Part shown: in pieces, positions 6,137-13,655 of the stretch | Position numbering within the stretch: the first letter of the stretch is position 1 | Layout: every line of letters starts with the position of its first letter | Origin: a virus | Strand: one strand, 5' to 3' | Length of the DNA: 64,000 bases | IMG/VR virus record: IMGVR_UViG_3300032087_005453 | Coordinates: 1-64,000 of that record | Made by a program: the position numbers and the translations under genes | Notes under the pieces: generated by a model | Databases searched by the model: none | Seen by the model: only the letters and a program-made list of their open reading frames with translations | Told to the model about the DNA's origin: nothing

Positions 6137-6496
6137 TTATTCTTCTTTGCCGGTTTCCTTGTTATACTTGGTCCAAGGTTTCCAGTTTCCTTCAGCATCC
6201 TTGTTCTTTGGGAAAAGACCTCCACCCTTCTTGTTTACACCAAACTTACGCTTAGCAAAGTGACACTCAGGCTGAGATGGATCGAAGCAGATTATTTCAT
6301 AATACTCATTGTCTTCAGCATCTGTTCGAACATTGATACGAACATTGTTAGATTTCTGGCCATTTCTTTCGCAAGTGCTATTGTCAAAAAGTTCGCCCAT
6401 ATGATGGAGGAACTTAAAGACATCACAATCTGTTTCACAATCGCTGGACACAACAACTTCTCGTCCACCAAGAGTTAAATTATATTCTACCTTCAT
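6137..6496 (-). CDS. Unknown 119-residue protein downstream of the annealing-like gene
   Basis: I do not recognise this protein. It begins in an ATGA overlap with the stop of the gene ending at 6493; an in-frame TTG at 6508 is the alternative. It has an acidic first half with paired Cys (SDCETDCDVF) and a basic, Lys/Gly-rich tail (KKGGGLFPKNKDAEGNWKPWTKYNKETGKEE). Translational coupling to the Rad52/Erf-like candidate suggests a DNA transaction role, but that is context only. The structured element lies directly after its stop. Confidence 0.72.
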   Translation of the reverse strand: MKVEYNLTLGGREVVVSSDCETDCDVFKFLHHMGELFDNSTCERNGQKSNNVRINVRTDAEDNEYYEIICFDPSQPECHFAKRKFGVNKKGGGLFPKNKDAEGNWKPWTKYNKETGKEE

Positions 6497-7200
6497 TCTG
6501 TATTCCAATCTTCTGAATAACCTTTAATGCTTTCATCAAGTGGCACTTTGCCACTTGCTATTTCACCCAAATGTTTAATCATTTTCGCGGCTGTGTCTCT
6601 TCTGACCTCGTAAACACTCTTATATTCTTTCTCGCCAGAATTCACAAAAGCCATGACGTTGATGTCTTCGTTCTTACACTTTTGTTTAATATAGTTGATC
6701 TGAGCCTTGTCGATTCTATCATCATGTTGACCAGATTGTTCACCCAAGAACTTAGAAACGTCCTTCTTGCATAGTTCCTCTGCCGCAACTGCTCTAATCT
6801 TTAGTGCCTTCCTCAGAGCACGACCTTCTGCTTTAGTAGACGCAGTCGCCGGTGCGTGTACCGCAAAAAGATCGTCTGTATTTCCAGCCCAAACATCAGA
6901 AACGTCGGCGTATGTTTTTACATATTCCTTATCTCCTTTTGTTACTAAAAATTGAACTTCATATGTTACCGTGGTTTTTCCAATGGGATCACCAGTTTCT
7001 ATTCTTTGAACATCAATTGGCTTGCTTGAAATAATTTCACCAACGAGTATCTCAGCTACTCTTCTCAAACCTGCCGTCAATGGATTACCATCAATCAATT
7101 CATTATCCTGAAAATGTGACATCACATAGTCATTCCACTCAGGAGAATTAATTTCTGGAACTTCCTCTGTGGTCTTTTTAGATACGCCTCGCTTCGCCAT
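6493..7200 (-). CDS. Possible single-strand annealing or related DNA-repair protein
   Basis: A 235-residue protein. ATG 7200 (or 7203) is preceded by GAGG. The central block around ATASTKAEGRALRKALKIRAVAAEE resembles the conserved region of Rad52/Erf-type annealing proteins, in which an AxTxAxGRALxxA helix precedes an acidic end. The C-terminal half is rich in charged helices, with KAQINYIKQKCKNEDI resembling the tail region of some phage recombination proteins. Neighbours are a nuclease upstream and an unknown coupled gene downstream. The family call is a guess from motif look; I would not name it as RecT, Erf or Rad52. Confidence 0.5.
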   Translation of the reverse strand: MAKRGVSKKTTEEVPEINSPEWNDYVMSHFQDNELIDGNPLTAGLRRVAEILVGEIISSKPIDVQRIETGDPIGKTTVTYEVQFLVTKGDKEYVKTYADVSDVWAGNTDDLFAVHAPATASTKAEGRALRKALKIRAVAAEELCKKDVSKFLGEQSGQHDDRIDKAQINYIKQKCKNEDINVMAFVNSGEKEYKSVYEVRRDTAAKMIKHLGEIASGKVPLDESIKGYSEDWNTE

Positions 7201-8005
7201 CATGTACCTCAATTTCTATCAAACGGTTTTTCTTGGATGGAAACTTATCCTTTATTGCCTCAAGCTCAACAAGTATAGCTTGAAGTGTTTTACTCATCTT
7301 TGTCAAAGACATGTTTCTGTCTAACTGACGAACTCTTAAAACGACATATCCGCCACCAATTAGAATACCCTGCTTCGCAACATCAGAAGCTTGTTGCTTC
7401 TGTAGTTTTTCCTGACCCCAGATTGGCTCAAAGTGCCCCGGACCATCAATCTCAATTGCTGTCTTTAGTTCCGGAACAAAGATGTCAACCTCAAGGGTAC
7501 TACCGAAAACAAGATTTCCCTTGTGCGTCTCTACATTATATCCCAAACGCACCAGTTCATTGGCAACATATCTTTCAGTTTTTGAACCATTTCTGGAAGC
7601 TTCTCTAACACCTTCCATAGCCAAAGATCGAATCTCTTCTTTTTTAGCGTCGGTCAATTTTTCCCAATTGGCCTTGCTCATTTCTGAGATTCTTTTCTTT
7701 TCTGCGTTAGACAGACTGTGATAAGCCTTAGAACGAGCCTCCCCAATCTTGTCTTTATGAGATTGATCTAACTTCTTACCTTTTGTAGGATGTCTAGAAC
7801 GTCCTTTTTTAAGAGCAAGTTTCTGTGCCTCGGAATAATCTCGTTTAAAAAATTCCTCGTCATCATGCATTTCTCTACCAAGAAACTTTAATGCCCTAAG
7901 AATCTTATTAGAATACGTGCTAAAATCTTCTGCGATTTCGTAACTACTACAACCATCTTCCCATAATTTTAGGATTCGGTCTTTATTTCTTCTAGCAAAG
8001 TCCAT
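7178..8005 (-). CDS. Homing-type endonuclease: HTH, NUMOD3-like and Vsr/EDxHD-like nuclease domains
   Basis: A 275-residue protein with three parts. Residues 1-45 form a helix-turn-helix (EDGCSSYEIAEDFS). A basic middle with GKKLDQSHKDKIGEARSK resembles the NUMOD3 DNA-binding motif. From about residue 145 there is a PD-(D/E)XK-like core: SKTERYVANEL, EVDIFVPELKTAIEIDGPGHFEPIWG, then a conserved RVRQLD. The E-D-x-H-D order recalls the EDxHD homing endonucleases described from phages, a branch related to Vsr. Such genes are usually selfish. It overlaps its neighbours on both sides, so it is built into the operon, not an obvious insertion. Confidence 0.78.
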   Translation of the reverse strand: MDFARRNKDRILKLWEDGCSSYEIAEDFSTYSNKILRALKFLGREMHDDEEFFKRDYSEAQKLALKKGRSRHPTKGKKLDQSHKDKIGEARSKAYHSLSNAEKKRISEMSKANWEKLTDAKKEEIRSLAMEGVREASRNGSKTERYVANELVRLGYNVETHKGNLVFGSTLEVDIFVPELKTAIEIDGPGHFEPIWGQEKLQKQQASDVAKQGILIGGGYVVLRVRQLDRNMSLTKMSKTLQAILVELEAIKDKFPSKKNRLIEIEVHDGEARRI

Positions 8006-8442
8006 ATTTCCTCCAAGTTACATTGTGTTGTGCCTTCTGGTGTAAATCCAAAAGCTTTTTTAAGTGGTTCTAAATATTCTTCTGATCTTACTATTACCTT
8101 TAATTGATTATTATGTAAAATGTCATAAACTCGACTATATTCAATCGGCTCAAACATCCAGTCAAGATCATGAATATACAAAACTTTGATCGCATTATTC
8201 GCACACCCAAGAATAGTCTCAGCATCTTTAAAAGAAAGAGCTAAAAGTATTCCATCACCAAATGAACCCATTTCTGGCATTTGATGAATGGCTGTCCTTA
8301 ATTGCACACATGCGTTCGTCATATCTAGTGGAACTACAGATACCTCTTCTAAACTTTTTTCCACTATTTCATTGATTGACTTAAATAGAGAATAGTTTTT
8401 AGCAGAATACCCCAAGTTTGCTACATGTACCATTGTTTTCAT
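7969..8442 (-). CDS. Unknown 157-residue protein, possibly glycosyltransferase-like N-terminal fold
   Basis: It opens with VHVANLGYSAKNYSLFKSINEIVEKSL, similar in look to the first Rossmann strand and helix of GT-B glycosyltransferases, and has a later VLYIHDLDWMFEPIEYS. No E-x7-E or other donor-binding motif is present, so it would be at most half of a GT-B enzyme. It overlaps the GT-like gene at 8439 by 4 nt and the nuclease gene by 37 nt. It may act as a partner of the adjacent 8439-9224 product. Confidence 0.6.
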   Translation of the reverse strand: MKTMVHVANLGYSAKNYSLFKSINEIVEKSLEEVSVVPLDMTNACVQLRTAIHQMPEMGSFGDGILLALSFKDAETILGCANNAIKVLYIHDLDWMFEPIEYSRVYDILHNNQLKVIVRSEEYLEPLKKAFGFTPEGTTQCNLEEIWTLLEEIKTES

Positions 8443-9224
8443 TTGTATTCCTTCAATAGTTTGCTTTTTAATGATTTCAGGTCAGATGATACTTTTGACA
8501 GTCCAATTTTCTTGAAGATCCAAATCATTCTATCAACACTTGTGTCGTTTGCTAATATATCCTCTTTACTTGGAAGATCAGGATTATCGTATTCCTTCCC
8601 AGCAATAACTTCCTCCAAGTCAGATTTAAACTTCTCTTGATTGTCGGGATCAAATAAAATAGCGTTTGCGTCATTAATCACAGCATTCATGATCTCATGT
8701 TTTTCATTATCTAAAAAGATAGATGCACGAGAATTAGAATAAAATGAATTTAACTCACCTCTTGTTATATTCCCAGCATATCCGCTTATATTGAAAGGAG
8801 TTTTATGAAAAAACCTAAAGTCAAAATTTTTACTATTAACCAAATACTCTAATGACTCTTGAAAGACTCTAGGATCTCCATTATATATTACATCACCAGT
8901 GTATTTAGTGGAGTCATCTCTATTCCTTGGCAGTAAATCTACAAAATCTTTGATGTAATTATCCGCACCTTCATTCTCAAAAGAGAAACTTCTTTCTGAA
9001 TCCGACTCGTTAAAATTTATACAAATAGCATTAGTTTCAGCAGGATATGAAGTCAACACCGGAAGATTATGAAATATAACAGTTGGTGCAAACTTTTCTA
9101 GTTCTTCATTGGGTAATAGTTGATTGGCGTGTGCTACTGTATATGATGGTCCGATATTCCTTATAGCCTCCATTAGCCTAAAGAATCTAATATCATCGTT
9201 ATGATTAACAAAAAGTATTCTCAT
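8439..9224 (-). CDS. Probable GT-B-type glycosyltransferase
   Basis: A 261-residue protein starting MRILFVNHNDD, a typical first GT-B strand. Its second half contains DVIYNGDP, FNISGYAGNITRGELNSFYSNSRASIFLDNE and ANAILFDPDNQ, matching the pattern of family 4-like or DUF3880-like glycosyltransferases where the FYS..RAS.FL helix precedes the donor site. It is smaller than full GT4 enzymes (about 350). It overlaps genes on both sides and sits in a run of sugar-related genes (7969-12843). Confidence 0.65.
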   Translation of the reverse strand: MRILFVNHNDDIRFFRLMEAIRNIGPSYTVAHANQLLPNEELEKFAPTVIFHNLPVLTSYPAETNAICINFNESDSERSFSFENEGADNYIKDFVDLLPRNRDDSTKYTGDVIYNGDPRVFQESLEYLVNSKNFDFRFFHKTPFNISGYAGNITRGELNSFYSNSRASIFLDNEKHEIMNAVINDANAILFDPDNQEKFKSDLEEVIAGKEYDNPDLPSKEDILANDTSVDRMIWIFKKIGLSKVSSDLKSLKSKLLKEYK

Positions 9225-9919
9225 TTAATAAGTTCCTTGATTGTTTGTATATTGATATTTTTATCGTTATGTATGTAGAAATCAATACTTTTAAATAAAA
9301 TAGGAAGCAACTGAATCATATTAAAGACTTTGCTCTTTTTTGCTCTATTTAATATTTTTTTAAACTTTTTAAAATCTTTCTTTTGCATATACATTATTTC
9401 TGACCATACGTCAGGAAGCCCGTATGAGGCATTTACTATTTTTTTATCTTTATTATACGATAGTCCTATATCATAATTTTTTTTGTCTGATCTATGGGAA
9501 AACAGTAAAGAGTTTGAAGTTTTTAAATCTATTGATTTGTCATTAAACAATCTATCTCCATAAATTATAAAAGTATTGGCATCCAAACAGCAATTGACCG
9601 CCATTTTTAAACTATCAAGAACAGTATTGTTTTTATATTGATGGTTATCTATAACTCTTATATCGTGATGATTATTAAATACGTAATTTGTAACATTATC
9701 TGAGTCAAATCCAGTTACCAAAAATACATCATAATCCACAAAAACATTTCTTATTGTATCAACCTGACTATCAATTAGGCATTTAGAACCCATAGGAAAT
9801 AAAGGTAAAGAACCATGTAAACCTCTTATCTTGGGCTTACTGGCTGATAATATTATAAAATTATGTTTTTCACGAGTTGTTGATTTAATCTCGTGAATAT
9901 ACCTAATTTTTGAATTCAT
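9221..9919 (-). CDS. Nucleotidyltransferase-like (GT-A fold) protein
   Basis: A 232-residue protein. The N-terminus FIILSASKPKIRGLHGSLPLFPMGSKCLIDSQV follows the shape of sugar-1-phosphate nucleotidyltransferases (ILAAG...R....PKPL..GKPLID.Q), but the Gly-rich loop is degenerate and only part of the Lys signature remains. Later strands FLVTGFDSDNV and FIIYGDRLF fit the same fold, with YGDR in place of the usual NGD. It may have lost catalysis or use another substrate. It is translationally coupled (4-nt overlaps) to both neighbours. Confidence 0.6.
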   Translation of the reverse strand: MNSKIRYIHEIKSTTREKHNFIILSASKPKIRGLHGSLPLFPMGSKCLIDSQVDTIRNVFVDYDVFLVTGFDSDNVTNYVFNNHHDIRVIDNHQYKNNTVLDSLKMAVNCCLDANTFIIYGDRLFNDKSIDLKTSNSLLFSHRSDKKNYDIGLSYNKDKKIVNASYGLPDVWSEIMYMQKKDFKKFKKILNRAKKSKVFNMIQLLPILFKSIDFYIHNDKNINIQTIKELIK

Positions 9920-10497
9920 TTGGTGTATGCTACATACAATGATTTTGGAATATGAATAACCATAGACTGCTGAAACGTATGAAGTTCAGGAGATTCCTGC
10001 CCAAGAAAACTGACAACCTTTTCTGTATTAAAAAATACACAAGGCATTGGCATTTGTTTTTTAATTGGAGGAGATGAAAGAAATGTTCTTAGTCTACCAC
10101 TATTGTTTATAGAAACATCGTAATCAGAGTATATTGCACCACACTCCTTTTCTTCTTTAAAAAGGGAGAAATTGACATCATCCAATGCATAAGTATTTAA
10201 AATTATGTTTTCCTGCATATTAACCACAGATTGATGAGCTATATATTCGATTATATTTGCCCTAGCCATAGATGTAAACTCAGAAGGATCGTCTGCACTA
10301 TGATCTAACACAGTAATGGTTGCTATATCTTCGTCATTAGCTTGTGCTATATGTTCTCCTACGGTATTCTCATCTGAGAATACAAATAGTTTCACATGAA
10401 CTTCATTGTTTTTAGATCTACACCCATCAAGAATGGTATTTAAATCATCAAGATTAATTCCAGAATTGATAGCATAATTTACAAGTACTTTATTCAT
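9916..10497 (-). CDS. Unknown 193-residue protein, possibly GT-A-like
   Basis: Not firmly recognised. The order of predicted strands and the string GAIYSDYDV (a DxD-like SDYD) resemble the middle of family 2 glycosyltransferases, and VHVKLFVFSDENTVGEHIAQAND fits a Rossmann-like start. It overlaps both neighbours by 4-8 nt inside the glycosyltransferase run. I would treat it as a possible degenerate or accessory glycosyltransferase. Confidence 0.5.
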   Translation of the reverse strand: MNKVLVNYAINSGINLDDLNTILDGCRSKNNEVHVKLFVFSDENTVGEHIAQANDEDIATITVLDHSADDPSEFTSMARANIIEYIAHQSVVNMQENIILNTYALDDVNFSLFKEEKECGAIYSDYDVSINNSGRLRTFLSSPPIKKQMPMPCVFFNTEKVVSFLGQESPELHTFQQSMVIHIPKSLYVAYTK

Positions 10498-11212
10498 CTA
10501 TCTCTTTCCATGTAAATATTTGCGATTCTAATTTTTGAGTTTCTGTCATTTCCTTTATCTTGCTTGTGATATCAGCCATTAGATCTCCTCTGAGCCATTT
10601 GTACAAGAGGCACATGGTGGCAGACTGATGTACCCCGTCAGTACCAACTACATGTAATACCTTTTTCATCTTATGATTAACAGCAGAATTTAAAGCGTCG
10701 ATAATACCCGGATCAAAGTCTTTGTCGGAATCTAAAGTTATTAAATACCCATTCTTGACACGCTTGAACGCATCAAACAACAATTCATCTGTGTTATCCA
10801 AATAACTCTTCACACAAATGTAATCTGTGAATGTTATCTTATCTTCACATAATTTTTGTAGTCCATCCAGAGCACCTCTATGAACAACAACAAGATTGAA
10901 TTTGTTGATATTCTCAATACTTGATAATTCATCCAAAGTTTTAGACAATCCATCTAAAGAATTGACTATCAAAAGAATAGACCCAGAAATATACATTTCT
11001 TTTTCCAGAATGTCTGAAAGATTTGGATCGTCTTTGTGCTCCCAATCAAGATCTCTTCTAGATGGACAAACTCTAAGTACGACGGGTCCATCTTCTTCCC
11101 ATCTAATCTTGCTATCACAATCTTGAAACTTATCAAGATATCCTGTCTGGCAAGATTTATCATCGTTATTGTAAAAGCAGCAGTTCTTACAAAAAGTTGC
11201 TAATTGAGCCAT
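10490..11212 (-). CDS. Unknown protein with Cys-rich N-terminus and GT-A-like body
   Basis: A 240-residue protein. The first 35 residues hold five Cys (FCKNCCFYNNDDKSC and FQDC), a probable metal site. The remainder has NKFNLVVVHRGALDGLQKL and NGYLITLDSDKDFDPGIIDAL, a DxD-like pattern typical of GT-A family 2 glycosyltransferases. It starts within the end of the large glycosyltransferase gene (13-nt overlap) and overlaps the next gene. The metal site is unusual for a glycosyltransferase and may be for protein contact. Confidence 0.55.
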   Translation of the reverse strand: MAQLATFCKNCCFYNNDDKSCQTGYLDKFQDCDSKIRWEEDGPVVLRVCPSRRDLDWEHKDDPNLSDILEKEMYISGSILLIVNSLDGLSKTLDELSSIENINKFNLVVVHRGALDGLQKLCEDKITFTDYICVKSYLDNTDELLFDAFKRVKNGYLITLDSDKDFDPGIIDALNSAVNHKMKKVLHVVGTDGVHQSATMCLLYKWLRGDLMADITSKIKEMTETQKLESQIFTWKEIDE

Positions 11213-12843
11213 TTTGCTTTCCCGTCTATAAGTTTAGATCTATCTACTCTAACAGTTTCCCATATATTATAATTCTCTAGTCTTTTCTTCATAAAATTAA
11301 CTAGATGCTGTCTATCTACCGGAGAATGCTTTCCGTCATTTCCTGGAGAAAAGTCAGAAGTGAAAAATCCATCAAAATTCATTCTTGTTGCTCCTCTACA
11401 CAATGCTGAGTGTAGATTCCTAATATAGTGTGAGTTTCTATGAGAAGCGGTATACATGTAAACACTTAGCAAATCATTTATGAACTCGCTGTGAGATGAT
11501 TGTTCTGTATTGATATCTACAACTGGACGAAGAATAGGAGGCTGTTTCCAATCAGCATAATTACAATCATCGATTATATCTGCCCACTTCTTAGCGGTTT
11601 CATCCCAACTATAGTTTTCTTCGAAAAGTCTTCTTGTTGAACTGCCAAGCTCCTTTCTTTCTTCTTCGTTTTTCTTGTTGAAGAAAGTATTGAAAGTATT
11701 TACTATATCATCTTTTAAGGGCACCGCTCTGTCACACCCAGTTTCCAATTCTTGGTATGTATTGTACTTAAGAGGATATGCACCAAGTTTATGAACAACA
11801 TCTTCCATTGCTGAATAGTATGTACAGGCAATTGGAATTCCACAAGCCGCCGCCTCTACTTGAGGCAATCCAAATCCTTCGGAATTGGCACATTGAACAT
11901 ATAGGTCAAAACAGTTGTATACCTTCGCCAGAGTCTCGTCGTCAACTCCGTTTGACACACTAACTGGTGCCGAAGCATATTGCTTACATCCACTACAAAC
12001 TTTTCTAGCATCATGGAATGTGGAAACATCGAGTTTACTACAATTGTGACACCTATAACTAAACAAAACCCGCGAAGAAATGTTGTGCCTGTGTAACATT
12101 TCTGAAATATTCCATCCAGCATCAGGGTAGCTAGTATGGCAATAAAGGTAAGTATTAAGATCTCCAGAACTGTGTAAATATTCACCAAATGCCTCCAACA
12201 ACGCTGGAAATAATTTCCTTCTTTGATTTCTCATCACGGTTCCAATGATCTTCCAATCAGATGGGACTCCAAGAGAATCTCTAGCATTTTCTATCGGCTT
12301 GAATTCTTTTGAAGCTGATGGAGAGGCTGTTCCGCATAGGTTTATGGAAGGTCCGCCCTGTTTTTTAAGTACTTCACCAGCCCAATCTGAGTAGGTTAGT
12401 AGATAGTCTGCATCGGAAAACATATCAACCCACTCTACATTTTGTGGGCTAGCATCGACAGTTGGCATCCACGCCCATTCAAAGATCCTTCTGTACGGCG
12501 AGTGCCAAACAAAAGAATCCATCCAAAAGTCTCGAATACAAAGTACAATGTCTGGTTCAAAGTCCAGACATGCTCTTTCAAATCTCCAAGCACCAAATTG
12601 ATTTGTGGAATTGGAGTTATATAGTTGTTGCTGCTCTGCGGAATCATCCGGCATATTGCAGTAATTCTTCCACTTTATAGACTTTCTTCTTGAGTCTTCA
12701 GTGTTGCCATAGACAGAAAATTCCGCAACCTCATATTTATTTGACTTATACAGTCTATCTAGAACCTCTCTGCCATAGGTAGCATACCCAGTGCTAAGAT
12801 AAGATGCTTCTGTTAGAAATAATGCTCTTTTTTTTCTACTCAT
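11200..12843 (-). CDS. Glycosyltransferase family 4-like (group 1) with inserted zinc ribbon
   Basis: A 547-residue GT-B enzyme. The start RALFLTEASYLSTGYATYGREVL is the acceptor-side Rossmann strand with its Gly-rich loop, and the donor-side signature is EGFGLPQVEAAACGIPIA (E-x7-E). An insertion near residues 267-288 has two Cys pairs (CHNCSKL and CSGCKQ), a zinc-ribbon-like module. A C-terminal extension of about 110 residues after the GT core is of unknown role. It transfers an activated sugar to an unknown acceptor. It is the largest sugar gene in the left run and lies just after the sigma factor gene. Confidence 0.85.
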   Translation of the reverse strand: MSRKKRALFLTEASYLSTGYATYGREVLDRLYKSNKYEVAEFSVYGNTEDSRRKSIKWKNYCNMPDDSAEQQQLYNSNSTNQFGAWRFERACLDFEPDIVLCIRDFWMDSFVWHSPYRRIFEWAWMPTVDASPQNVEWVDMFSDADYLLTYSDWAGEVLKKQGGPSINLCGTASPSASKEFKPIENARDSLGVPSDWKIIGTVMRNQRRKLFPALLEAFGEYLHSSGDLNTYLYCHTSYPDAGWNISEMLHRHNISSRVLFSYRCHNCSKLDVSTFHDARKVCSGCKQYASAPVSVSNGVDDETLAKVYNCFDLYVQCANSEGFGLPQVEAAACGIPIACTYYSAMEDVVHKLGAYPLKYNTYQELETGCDRAVPLKDDIVNTFNTFFNKKNEEERKELGSSTRRLFEENYSWDETAKKWADIIDDCNYADWKQPPILRPVVDINTEQSSHSEFINDLLSVYMYTASHRNSHYIRNLHSALCRGATRMNFDGFFTSDFSPGNDGKHSPVDRQHLVNFMKKRLENYNIWETVRVDRSKLIDGKAKWLN

Positions 12844-13333
12844 TACTTGCTTTATACCTTTCTGCCACTTTGTTGATAACCGAAGCCACCTTGTTTGGAT
12901 GCATATTTAATTGTTTTGCGATATAACTATTATTATATCCATCCACTTTAAGTTTAATCACCTTTCTTTCTGAGTCATTCTTGAGATTAAAATAATCTTC
13001 AACATCATAAGTAACATCTAGAGTTTCATCCTTGTAAGATACGCTCAGGTCATTATCAAAAAGCTTAGCTCTTTCGACTTTTCCCAGTTTATTTGTTACA
13101 GATAATTTTTGATTTTTAATAAACTTAAGAATATCATTTTTAACACAATGGGTAAGAAAGGTGGAAATCCTACCACGTTTTGAATTATATTTAGATCCGT
13201 TCCTCCATACAGACATAAGTCCGACTTGATATAGATCCTCGCAGGAAAACAGACCGTTTTGAACATACATATTATGTGCAATCTTGCGTACCAATCTCTC
13301 ATTATCTTCAATCATCTTTTCAACATCAACCAT
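12836..13333 (-). CDS. Phage RNA polymerase sigma factor (sigma-70 family)
   Basis: A 165-residue minimal sigma factor. Region 2 reads NERLVRKIAHNMY, then DLYQVGLMSVWR and GRISTFLTHCVKNDILKFIKN, the core-binding and -10 recognition helices. Region 4-like residues near the C-terminus (ERKVIKLKVDGYNNSYIAKQLNMHPNKVASVINKV) form a helix-turn-helix. ATG 13333 is used; an upstream in-frame start would extend into the SSB gene. It probably redirects host RNA polymerase to phage promoters, and TATAAATA sites at 39362 and 53433 are good candidate targets, as for T4 gp55. It is co-transcribed with SSB and the polymerase. Confidence 0.85.
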   Translation of the reverse strand: MVDVEKMIEDNERLVRKIAHNMYVQNGLFSCEDLYQVGLMSVWRNGSKYNSKRGRISTFLTHCVKNDILKFIKNQKLSVTNKLGKVERAKLFDNDLSVSYKDETLDVTYDVEDYFNLKNDSERKVIKLKVDGYNNSYIAKQLNMHPNKVASVINKVAERYKASNE

Positions 13334-13349
13334 TGTCTCAATACCTTTC

Positions 13350-13646
13350 TCAAGTAATAATTTTAAACTCATTAATCCTAAACACAACACCTCCATCAAA
13401 AGACTTACGTGCTGTTGAATTAATAATCAACAATTGACCGCCAGTATCAAGGTTGCTAAACAACACTAATGCCGCCGATCCCCAAGCTTCAAAAATTAGA
13501 TTCTCGACATCAACTTTCTTGGAGGAATCGTATTTGGTTTTCCGCTTGTTTTCAACCGCTAGTGTCAAAGTGACTTTTTCTTTGTCGTTGTCATCAAGCT
13601 GAAAGGTTTTGTTTACTACCCTCCCCAGAAATTTACAGTCATTCAT
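13350..13646 (-). CDS. ssb: Single-stranded DNA-binding protein (OB fold)
   Basis: A 98-residue protein with an SSB-like OB fold: MNDCKFLGRVVN start, VTLTLAVENKRK, then ENLIFEAWGSAALVLFSNLDTGGQLLIINSTARK and a final RINEFKI. It lacks the acidic C-terminal tip of bacterial SSB. It lies 10 nt after the Pol III alpha C-terminal half, so it belongs to the replisome operon. A second SSB is at 42154-42492; the two differ in sequence and context and may serve different stages. Confidence 0.82.
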   Translation of the reverse strand: MNDCKFLGRVVNKTFQLDDNDKEKVTLTLAVENKRKTKYDSSKKVDVENLIFEAWGSAALVLFSNLDTGGQLLIINSTARKSFDGGVVFRINEFKIIT

Positions 13647-13655
13647 CTTATTACC

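Noticed and set aside
6095-6478. A rightward 127-residue gene
   Set aside because: It is antisense to the 6137-6496 gene, which is coupled by an ATGA overlap to its neighbour. It has no ribosome site that I can see, and its left end runs through the structured element.
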